From contig JAUSKP010000016.1 of assembly GCA_030646555.1 (NCBI GenBank), forward strand, positions 1-5,929: a stretch of 5,929 nt of DNA. The letters are read 5' to 3'. The position numbers were made by a program, and so were the translations under genes. Position 1 is the stretch's first letter. Each line of letters starts with the position of its first letter. This DNA is from a bacterium (lineage in GTDB: Bacteria > Patescibacteriota > Minisyncoccia > UBA6257 > 02-FULL-45-10c). Below are positions 1 to 5,380 of this stretch, piece by piece. The notes under the pieces are model-generated. The model was not told the origin of the DNA. It did not search any database and worked only from the letters and a program-made list of their open reading frames with translations.

Positions 1-163
1 GGGACTGTTGCCGAACTCGATTCGTTAGGGAGTCGGCAAGCCGATTGGACAGAACCGAGCCTAGCACCAATGATGGAAGTCAACTTCCCCTTATTCCTAT
101 CACGCTCAAAACCTGCTTTCTTGCCGTCATTATGGACCAACTGACCACTTCGGCAACAGTCCC
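1..163. mobile_element. MITE-like segment bounded by 15-bp perfect inverted repeats
   Basis: The 15 bases at 1-15 (GGGACTGTTGCCGAA) recur as an exact reverse complement at 149-163. The repeat match stops abruptly on the inner side. Terminal inverted repeats around about 133 bp with no convincing protein are typical of a MITE or of an internally deleted insertion sequence. The family is not recognised. The left repeat touches the window edge, so the repeat may be longer and the true left boundary is unknown. An open frame from 45 to 290 crosses the right repeat and does not resemble a known protein. A target-site duplication cannot be tested because the left flank is missing. Confidence 0.45.
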
Positions 164-441
164 TGATAGAGTGCCTTGGATGCATCTAAGCAGGCTTAAA
201 GGGGATGCTAGACTTTCTGTGATTGGGAGTATAGGGCTGAGCTTGATGAGTCATCCGAAAGCACTAATGTGGAACACCGCCATTAGCTAACAGGTATCGG
301 GTATCGCTATCACCCATCGGCTATCGGTAGTGTCACGAAAGTTGGGGGAAAGTGAATCGGCATATCCTCCTCGAAAAAGTGTTTGAGGCATCGATACTCT
401 AACTAGAGGGTCTTCGATATATCCAAGAAGCCTAAAATGGC
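164..441. other. Intergenic stretch with no recognised gene
   Basis: No gene is supported here. Short open frames exist on both strands but lack a ribosome binding site and any family motif. A degenerate cluster of TATCG-like units lies at about 294-328 (TATCGG, TATCGC, ATCGG, TATCGG). A weak hairpin can form from CTAATG at 264-269 and CATTAG at 281-286. Lying between an inverted-repeat element and an IS3 remnant, it is probably decayed mobile DNA, but that is inference from position. Confidence 0.4.
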
Positions 442-536
442 TCATTGCACGGTAGGACACTAAGGACACCAAAGGAGTATGCTGAAGCAGCGGCCGGACT
501 CTAGATAGTGGTACTACTAATGCTTGTGTACGGTCA
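442..536 (+). mobile_element. IS3-family remnant, copy 1: transposase C-terminal tail and right end
   Basis: The + frame ending at the TAG at 502-504 reads SLHGRTLRTPKEYAEAAAGL, which matches the extreme C-terminus of IS3-family (OrfB, rve-type integrase) transposases, normally HSSLxGRTPxEYA. An in-frame 9-bp near-duplication (AGGACACTA then AGGACACCA, 454-471) adds residues inside the RTP motif. Homology stops upstream of about 442, so the catalytic DDE domain is absent and the copy is dead. Beyond the stop codon the sequence runs to GGTCA at 532-536, a plausible IS right end because IS3-family elements end in CA. Bases 469-491 match bases 2828-2850 in inverted orientation at 22 of 23 positions, linking it to copy 2. 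Confidence 0.7.
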
Positions 537-563
537 ATATATTCAGGTGTAGTTCAACTCCGC

Positions 564-592
564 TTGTTTTTATCTCCGATTTGACAGATAAT
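564..592 (+). promoter_or_regulatory. Possible sigma70-type promoter for the glutaredoxin gene
   Basis: TTGTTT at 564-569 and GATAAT at 587-592 are separated by 17 bp, about 70 bp upstream of the glutaredoxin start. The -10 box matches 5 of 6 consensus bases, but the -35 box matches only its first three. A perfect TTGACA at 581-586 lies in the same stretch but has no good -10 at the right distance. This is a weak call. Confidence 0.3.
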
Positions 593-653
593 CAGTCATA
601 TACGAAGAAACTGGTAATACCACTTCCAATCCAATCAGGAGAATAATCTAGTT

Positions 654-660
654 GGAGGGG
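654..660 (+). promoter_or_regulatory. Strong ribosome binding site of the glutaredoxin gene
   Basis: GGAGGGG lies immediately upstream of the ATG at 665. It is the clearest Shine-Dalgarno sequence in the window and fixes the start of the small redox gene. Confidence 0.75.
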
Positions 661-664
661 AAAA

Positions 665-907
665 ATGCCCGAGCAAATCTGCGTATATGGCACCGATTGG
701 TGTCCGGATACCGCCCGTACCAGAAAATGTCTGGCGAAACTTGGCATTGACTACACTTGGCACAATATCGACAAGGATAAAGATGCCTGTGCTTTTGTGG
801 AAGAGGTTAATAATGGAAACCGGAGTGTCCCGACTATACTCTTTCCAGACGGTTCGATATTTGTGGAACCTTCCGATGCTGAACTGGAGAAGAAGTGTCG
901 GGGATAA
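665..907 (+). CDS. Small glutaredoxin-like protein with CPDT active site
   Basis: This 80-residue protein has a thioredoxin fold of glutaredoxin/mycoredoxin size. The N-terminal strand ICVYGTDWCPDT carries the redox motif C13-P-D-T16, so only the first cysteine of the usual CxxC is present. RSVPTILFPDG (about 53-63) contains the cis-proline loop (P56) typical of the fold, and VEPSDAELEKK forms the last helix. Known relatives reduce mixed disulfides with low-molecular-weight thiols or hand electrons to target proteins; the partner here is unknown. Four other cysteines (6, 22, 42, 78) are present. The start is supported by a strong GGAGG at 654-658, six bases before the ATG. It stands alone on the + strand, converging with bioC, and no link to biotin is evident. 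It lies inside the segment flanked by the two IS3 remnants. Confidence 0.85.
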   Translation: MPEQICVYGTDWCPDTARTRKCLAKLGIDYTWHNIDKDKDACAFVEEVNNGNRSVPTILFPDGSIFVEPSDAELEKKCRG

Positions 908-1204
908 AATACTGACTTGCACCCTCAGCGGGGTAAAATAATTGTTTGTTCTTTTATTATGTTTATCGACCACAATTATAAAGTACGCTTGGGCTGCATA
1001 CGGAATCTAAACACACACGGGATAGAGTCCCGCAGAAAATATTGAAGATGTGATTTCGGCCCTAGTCCCACTCCCTGTCGTCTGTTGGAGAAAAGAGTAT
1101 CCCAATATAGTAAGTTGACAGGGCAAGCCCGCCCAATTTGCTATGAGGTTTGACGCTGTTCTGTCCTCTTCTCAACCTTTTGATGGGGTTCCTCAGGACC
1201 TCGA
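908..1204. other. Convergent intergenic region with inverted repeats, no recognised gene
   Basis: The 297 bases between the convergent grx and bioC genes hold no supported gene. Several inverted repeats are visible: ATAATTGT at 938-945 with ACAATTAT at 972-979; CGGGA at 1018-1022 with TCCCG at 1028-1032, a compact 5-bp stem; and CCCTGTC at 1073-1079 with GACAGGG at 1117-1123. None is followed by a T-run on either strand, so no rho-independent terminator can be claimed. The 7-bp pair at 1073/1117 may mark another short decayed element. Confidence 0.4.
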
Positions 1205-2008
1205 CTATTTCCGTCCTTCCGCAAATAGTTTGTGATACGTTGTGGGTATTTGCCCGTCTTTTCGGAAAAGAGAGCCATAACATCGAATCAACTCGGAGGT
1301 TAACTTTGCATTATGGAAAACGCGATTCCCAGTAGCGTTCCCGGCTCCTGTATTCTTAATTGATTCAAACAATTGCGTCACGGTATTGTATTTCATTAAC
1401 CTGTAGTCCTCTGTTATCTTAACTTGTGAAAATCCACAAAAAATCAGATAGTCTCTAAGTTTATCCTTGTTCAATAAATCTTGCCCAGGAAATGTGCTAG
1501 ATACAATACCGAGATTTTGTAAAGCTATCTGGAGAGAAAACCGTAACTCCTGAAATGTCCCCTCTCCAAACGTTGACGACATCATATAGCCCCCTTGTTT
1601 TAGGGCTTTGAGGTAAGAAGTAAATGTGTTCTCGTAATTATTAAACCATTGAATCACCGCATTAGAAACGATGAGGTCAAATTCCTCTTTATTACAATTT
1701 AGGTTCTCACCATCGAGTTGCTTAAACATGACATTTGGGTAAATTGACAGGTTACGCCTGGCTACAGTAAGCATGGCCTCCGAAATATCTGTGGCCAAAA
1801 TCGAGGAATGAGGAAACTTCTCGCAGAGAAGTTTTGTCAAGAAACCTGTTCCTGCCCCAATCTCCAATATGTTAACGAAAGGCTCCTTCTTCTCTTTTAT
1901 AATATTAATAAACTCGAGTGCCATTTCTTTTTGAACGATCGCATACGTATCGTATCTCAATGCATGTCTTGAAAAATTCATAATGACTTTATTTTTATTT
2001 ATCGTCAT
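1205..2008 (-). CDS. bioC: Malonyl-[acyl-carrier protein] O-methyltransferase BioC
   Basis: BioC transfers a methyl group from S-adenosylmethionine to the free carboxyl of malonyl-ACP in the cytoplasm. The masked primer then enters fatty acid synthesis to build the pimeloyl chain of biotin. The 267-residue protein is of usual full length. It shows the class I methyltransferase SAM loop EIGAGTGF (about 49-56), the acidic residue D74 after strand 2 (LATDISEAML), and motif FDLIVSNAVIQWF (about 110-122), whose SN-x-x-x-QW is characteristic of BioC. The C-terminal KNTGAGNATGNR and PTTYHKLFAEGRK segments (from about residue 218) also match BioC and not general methyltransferases. Its ATG overlaps the bioH stop codon as ATGA, suggesting translational coupling, and no strong ribosome binding site is visible. 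A sample of its DNA (1861-1920) has 19 of 60 G or C, well below bioF. Confidence 0.93.
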   Translation of the reverse strand: MTINKNKVIMNFSRHALRYDTYAIVQKEMALEFINIIKEKKEPFVNILEIGAGTGFLTKLLCEKFPHSSILATDISEAMLTVARRNLSIYPNVMFKQLDGENLNCNKEEFDLIVSNAVIQWFNNYENTFTSYLKALKQGGYMMSSTFGEGTFQELRFSLQIALQNLGIVSSTFPGQDLLNKDKLRDYLIFCGFSQVKITEDYRLMKYNTVTQLFESIKNTGAGNATGNRVFHNAKLTSELIRCYGSLFRKDGQIPTTYHKLFAEGRK

Positions 2009-2808
2009 TTAATCAATTGCTCAATTAATAGGTTAACTCTTGCCTCGTAAGTGAGAAAAGGAATATGACCACAGTTATCGATTATAACGAGTTTTGAATT
2101 TGGGATATTCCTTTCTAAGTAATATGCCGAGCTTACTGGACAAATGATATCATCCTGACCGTGACAAATGGTCACTGGACAGGTTAAATGGCTCAATAAA
2201 TGCCTGCAATCTGTATTAATGAGATAGTCTAATCCTCGTACAACACGATTTTTAGTAAGCATGTTCATTCGAGGTAAAACATTATCGATAAAAAGAGCTT
2301 TATAACCTCTTTCCTCTTCATTCGAAGAAAACATTTGACTATAAAATCGATTCAAAGTAGTCTCATAATCTTTCTTCAAAGATTTTTTTAATTGTCTTAC
2401 TAACGCAAGTGGTTGACCGCAAGAATAATTCTTTTCTGAGATGAATTTAGAAGTGGCTGAAATCAACAAGAGCGAAGAGACCCTTTCGGGCAAAATATTT
2501 ACTAATTTAATTGCTACTAGAGACCCCAGAGACCAGCCGATAACAACAATATTTTTTAGATTCAGCTGTTTTATCAAATTGACTACATTTTCGCTGTAGT
2601 CTAAATTATCAGTCGATGATTCTTCCGCCATTAGATCAACTAGAAGAATCCCACGTTTTGTCTCAAAATATTTAAATTGCTGAAAAAATATTTGAGAATC
2701 GGTCGCCCAACCATGTATAAATAGGAGGTTTTGTTCACAGTAATTATTGTGAATTGAATAAGTATAATTTATAGTAGTGATTTTGACCTTACCCGTAATT
2801 AGTATCAC
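2005..2808 (-). CDS. bioH: BioH-like pimeloyl-ACP methyl ester carboxylesterase
   Basis: This alpha/beta hydrolase, 267 residues from GTG, fits BioH, which removes the methyl ester from pimeloyl-ACP so that BioF can use it. Visible elements are the oxyanion-loop LLFIHGW (28-34), the nucleophile elbow GWSLG with Ser93, the acid Asp220 in HGQDDIICP, and the catalytic His248 in NCGHIPF. GWSLG and HGW both match BioH closely, and pairing with bioC supports the role; without that context it could be another small esterase. It is first in a two-gene operon with bioC. The start is odd: GTG at 2808 is the only usual start codon in frame before the HGW motif. It lies inside the IS3 remnant end, seven bases after the transposase stop codon, with no Shine-Dalgarno. 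The native start may have been lost. The DNA is AT-rich: 16 of 60 G or C at 2641-2700. Confidence 0.85.
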   Translation of the reverse strand: MILITGKVKITTINYTYSIHNNYCEQNLLFIHGWATDSQIFFQQFKYFETKRGILLVDLMAEESSTDNLDYSENVVNLIKQLNLKNIVVIGWSLGSLVAIKLVNILPERVSSLLLISATSKFISEKNYSCGQPLALVRQLKKSLKKDYETTLNRFYSQMFSSNEEERGYKALFIDNVLPRMNMLTKNRVVRGLDYLINTDCRHLLSHLTCPVTICHGQDDIICPVSSAYYLERNIPNSKLVIIDNCGHIPFLTYEARVNLLIEQLIK

Positions 2809-2945
2809 TGCCGGTTAGAGTTCAGTAGCTGCTTCAGTATACTCCTTTGGAGTTCTTCGTTTCAATGAGATGTGTGGTCTGACCTCGTTATAGCCCTTTC
2901 CGCCAGTCTTCGATGACATCCATAGAGTGCTTCAGGTTCGCAGGC
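2784..2945 (-). mobile_element. IS3-family remnant, copy 2: frameshifted transposase tail and right end abutting bioH
   Basis: Read on the - strand, the sequence gives NLKHSMDVIEDWRKG in one frame. After a single extra base (C at 2893 on the + strand) it continues as YNEVRPHISLKRRTPKEY and EAATEL to a TAA at 2817-2815. This is the hallmark C-terminus of IS3-family rve-type transposases (DWRxxYNxxRPHxSL). The frameshift and the loss of all upstream catalytic sequence make it a dead fragment. Homology fades near 2945. Beyond the stop it runs to GGTAAGGTCA, ending at 2784, a likely IS right end. It is in inverted orientation to copy 1, with both right ends facing the segment between them. Confidence 0.75.
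2836..2865 (-). promoter_or_regulatory. Sigma70-type promoter inside the IS3 remnant, pointing into bioH-bioC
   Basis: On the - strand, TTGAAA (2865-2860) and TATACT (2841-2836) are separated by 18 bp. Each box matches 5 of 6 consensus bases. Transcription would begin near 2829, about 20 bases before the bioH GTG. In copy 1 the equivalent -10 reads TATGCT and the spacing is disrupted by extra sequence, so only this copy has the promoter. No other good candidate for bioHC was noticed. Confidence 0.55.
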
Positions 2946-3005
2946 AAACGAAATAGAGAGCAAGCGCGAGCCTATTGAAAATTTTACCGCCTGGTGTGGC
3001 TTTGA

Positions 3006-3034
3006 TTGATTTTATCCCGACAAGGATATAAAAT
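3006..3034 (+). promoter_or_regulatory. Probable bioB promoter
   Basis: TTGATT at 3006-3011 and TAAAAT at 3029-3034 are spaced by 17 bp. The -35 matches the first four consensus bases and the -10 matches 5 of 6. Initiation near 3041 would give a leader of about 50 bases before the bioB ATG. No BirA-type operator (paired TGTTAAC-like half sites) could be recognised around it. Confidence 0.45.
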
Positions 3035-3090
3035 GAGAGATAGTATGTGTCCGGAAACTCCCACATTTCACTGTTGAGTATCGTTTAAAT

Positions 3091-4101
3091 ATGAGCAGTA
3101 AAAATTGGTCAATTAGTGATTTAGCCAGCATCTCCGTAGGCGGGGAAGGCCTTACCCGGCAACAGTGTAAAGAAGTATTAAACTGTCCTGATGAAAACTT
3201 GATGCTGCTGCTTCACGAGGCATACAAAGTGCGCCGGGAATATTTTAGTAATCACGTCCATGTGCAGGTATTACGCAATGCCAAGAGTGGTTTATGCGCT
3301 GAAGACTGTCATTATTGTTCTCAGTCACGCATTTCGAAGGCACCAATCGACAGATATCCCCTGGTATCGAAAGATACCCTGCTGGCTGAGGCTCGAAAAG
3401 CCAGTCAAATAGGGGCCACCCGGTTTTGTATGTCGACAAGCGGTACCCGTCCCACCGAAGGTGAGGTTGACCAACTGTGCGATGTCATAAAGGCTATCAA
3501 AGAGGATACTGGGCTTCCTTTATGCGCCACACTCGGCTTGCTTACCGATACTCAGGCTAAAAAGCTTAAAGCTGCCGGATTGGATAGGATAAACCATAAC
3601 CTTAATACCAGTCGGCGATACTATGGTCAAATCTGCACCACGCATACTTTCCAGGAACGTCTCGATACCGTAGCCCTTTGCCAGGCGGCAGGTCTGGAGG
3701 TTTGCTCCGGTGGTATCATCGGGCAGGGAGAGACTGACGATGATATTATCGATATGCTATTGACCTTGAGAGAAATCAGGCCGCAGGCTGTTCCTATCAA
3801 CTTCTTGATTCCAGTTGAGGGCACCCCGTTTGGCAACTTGGACACAAAGCTGAATCCGCGCAAGTGCCTGAAGGTGCTTTGCTTGACCCGGTTCGTCAAT
3901 CCACAAAGTGAAGTGCGGGCTGCCGGAGGTTGGGAATACCACATGCGGGATCTGAAGCCATTGGCGCTCTATGCGGCGGATTCCATCTTCGTTACCGGTT
4001 ATCTTACTACCGGTGGAACCTCTGTCAGCGAAGTCTGCCGGATGATAGCCGATCTGGGTTTTGAATCGACGATTGAAGATATTGATAGTGAGCATTGCTG
4101 A
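3091..4101 (+). CDS. bioB: Biotin synthase BioB
   Basis: BioB is a radical SAM enzyme that inserts sulfur into dethiobiotin to make biotin. The 336-residue protein is of normal length. The radical SAM cluster ligands are C69, C73 and C76 in GLCAEDCHYC. The ligands of the second, sulfur-donating [2Fe-2S] cluster are all present by alignment with the E. coli enzyme: C113 (RFCMSTSG), C145 (LCATLG), C205 (VCSGGIIGQGET) and R276 (SEVRAAGG). NHNLNTS (169-175) and PVEGTP (241-246) are further family signatures. The enzyme should therefore be active. The ATG is preceded by only a weak ribosome binding site. It is first in the bioB-bioF-bioD series, 100 bases ahead of bioF, and diverges from bioH. Base composition is ordinary, unlike the AT-rich bioHC. 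Confidence 0.97.
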   Translation: MSSKNWSISDLASISVGGEGLTRQQCKEVLNCPDENLMLLLHEAYKVRREYFSNHVHVQVLRNAKSGLCAEDCHYCSQSRISKAPIDRYPLVSKDTLLAEARKASQIGATRFCMSTSGTRPTEGEVDQLCDVIKAIKEDTGLPLCATLGLLTDTQAKKLKAAGLDRINHNLNTSRRYYGQICTTHTFQERLDTVALCQAAGLEVCSGGIIGQGETDDDIIDMLLTLREIRPQAVPINFLIPVEGTPFGNLDTKLNPRKCLKVLCLTRFVNPQSEVRAAGGWEYHMRDLKPLALYAADSIFVTGYLTTGGTSVSEVCRMIADLGFESTIEDIDSEHC

Positions 4102-4201
4102 CTGGGCTTCCAGCAGTACCTTTTTCAGAACCTCGCAAGCGGATTATTTATCTACTCTCTGAGGAACAGGTTACTAAATACTTCAGTTAAGAGCGGTTAC
4201 T
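4102..4201 (+). other. bioB-bioF spacer
   Basis: The 100 bases between bioB and bioF carry no gene and no evident terminator. CTGG at 4102-4105 and CCAG at 4110-4113 could form only a 4-bp stem with no T-run, so readthrough from bioB into bioF is likely. AAGAG at 4188-4192, shortly before the bioF ATG, is a modest Shine-Dalgarno candidate. Confidence 0.4.
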
Positions 4202-5380
4202 ATGTCGAATACATTTTTTGAAAAAGAATTGGCTTCTCTGGACGAGCGGGGGTTGCTGCGTAACCTGTCCGTCATGCCGGGAACAGGCGGTGAGATATCC
4301 GTTGAAGGCAGAAAAATCCTGAATTTTTCTTCTAACGACTACCTGGGTTTGGCGGGAGACCAGCGACTTAAAGATGCCTCGATTCAGGCAATCAATAGAT
4401 TTGGGTGCGGGGCGACGGCTTCGCGCCTTTTAGCCGGACATCTGCCGCTTCATGAAGAGTTGGAGTCTGACCTGGTGCAGATGATGGGCACCGAAGCGGC
4501 TCTGGTATTCGGCAGTGGTTTCTTGACCAACCTGGGGATTCTTTCGGCACTGGCAGGGGCCGGCGACGTGGTGTTCTCTGATCGGTTGAATCACGCCAGT
4601 TTGATTGATGGCATTCGGTTAAGCCGGGCTCACTGCGAACGCTATCGGCATACAGACCTCGAGCACCTGGAAGAACTTCTAAAGAAGACTAAAACAACAG
4701 GTAAACGGCTTATTGTCTCCGAATCTGTCTTTAGTATGGATGGCGATATAGCCCCGTTGAAAGGGCTGGCTCAACTGGCACATCGCTACGGCGCATTGCT
4801 GATTATCGATGAAGCCCATGCCATTGGGGTGATGGGTAATAATGGTGGCGGCGTCTGCCGGATTCCCGGAAACGAAATCCAACCTGATGTGGTAATAGGG
4901 ACACTTAGCAAGGCTTTAGGAGGCTATGGAGGTTTTGCCGCTTGTTCGCAGCCAATACGGCAGTTCCTGATAAACACGGCACGCAGTTTTATTTTTTCCA
5001 CCGGCCTGCCCCCTGCCTGTCTTGGCAGCGGTCGCGAGGCGGTATCAATCGTAACTCGGAATCCTGAACTGGGGCAAAAATTACTCGAAAAGGCAAGATG
5101 GTTCCGGGGATTGCTGGCACAATATGGTTTGAATTTACCTGCCTTTGAATCTCATATCTTGCCGGTCCTTATCGGTGGTAACGAGGAAGCGGTAAACTTC
5201 TCGCAGCTGTTGGTGGCAAAAGGACTCTTTATCAAGGCAATACGCCCGCCGACAGTGCCTGTCGGCACTTCACGTGTGCGTTTATCGATGACTCTTTCAA
5301 TGACTGAAGAAGCTCTGGAAAAAGCGGCGGCTATAATCGGTGAGTCGGCAGAAAAAGCAGGGATAGTTGGGCGCAAGTAG
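4202..5380 (+). CDS. bioF: 8-amino-7-oxononanoate (KAPA) synthase BioF
   Basis: BioF is a pyridoxal-phosphate enzyme that condenses L-alanine with pimeloyl-ACP (or pimeloyl-CoA) to give 8-amino-7-oxononanoate, the first step of ring assembly. The 392-residue length matches the alpha-oxoamine synthase family. The N-terminal SSNDYLGLA (43-51), ATASRLLAGH (71-80), NHASLIDG with H131 over the cofactor ring, DEAHAIG with D203 and H206, and GTLSKALGGYGG with the cofactor lysine K237 are all intact. The related glycine C-acetyltransferases share the fold, but the operon with bioB and bioD settles the role. It overlaps bioD by 14 bp. A sample of the DNA (4501-4560) has 34 of 60 G or C. Confidence 0.96.
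   Translation: MSNTFFEKELASLDERGLLRNLSVMPGTGGEISVEGRKILNFSSNDYLGLAGDQRLKDASIQAINRFGCGATASRLLAGHLPLHEELESDLVQMMGTEAALVFGSGFLTNLGILSALAGAGDVVFSDRLNHASLIDGIRLSRAHCERYRHTDLEHLEELLKKTKTTGKRLIVSESVFSMDGDIAPLKGLAQLAHRYGALLIIDEAHAIGVMGNNGGGVCRIPGNEIQPDVVIGTLSKALGGYGGFAACSQPIRQFLINTARSFIFSTGLPPACLGSGREAVSIVTRNPELGQKLLEKARWFRGLLAQYGLNLPAFESHILPVLIGGNEEAVNFSQLLVAKGLFIKAIRPPTVPVGTSRVRLSMTLSMTEEALEKAAAIIGESAEKAGIVGRK

Noticed and set aside
45..290. Open frame of 81 codons on the + strand
   Set aside because: It crosses the right inverted repeat, has no ribosome binding site and resembles no protein family.
287..472. Open frame of 61 codons on the - strand
   Set aside because: No motif was recognised and it runs antisense into the IS3 transposase tail, so it is probably chance.
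581..586. Perfect TTGACA as a -35 box before the glutaredoxin gene
   Set aside because: No acceptable -10 lies 16-18 bp downstream; the overlapping TTGTTT/GATAAT pair fits better.
635..973. Open frame of 112 codons on the - strand containing GTGGIRTP
   Set aside because: It is the antisense shadow of the glutaredoxin gene, which has a strong ribosome binding site and a clear family match.
1018..1032. Compact CGGGA/TCCCG hairpin as a terminator for grx or bioC
   Set aside because: The stem is only 5 bp and no T-run follows on either strand.
1062..1283. Open frame of 73 codons on the - strand downstream of bioC
   Set aside because: It overlaps the bioC C-terminus in another frame and has no recognised motif or ribosome binding site.
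3033..3077. A 14-codon open frame before bioB with an AGGA at 3024-3026, possible leader peptide
   Set aside because: Its ATG overlaps the probable -10 box, so it would not be transcribed from that promoter, and its codons show no attenuation pattern.
2950..3090. BirA operator ahead of bioB
   Set aside because: No paired TGTTAAC-like half sites with the expected spacing could be found by eye.
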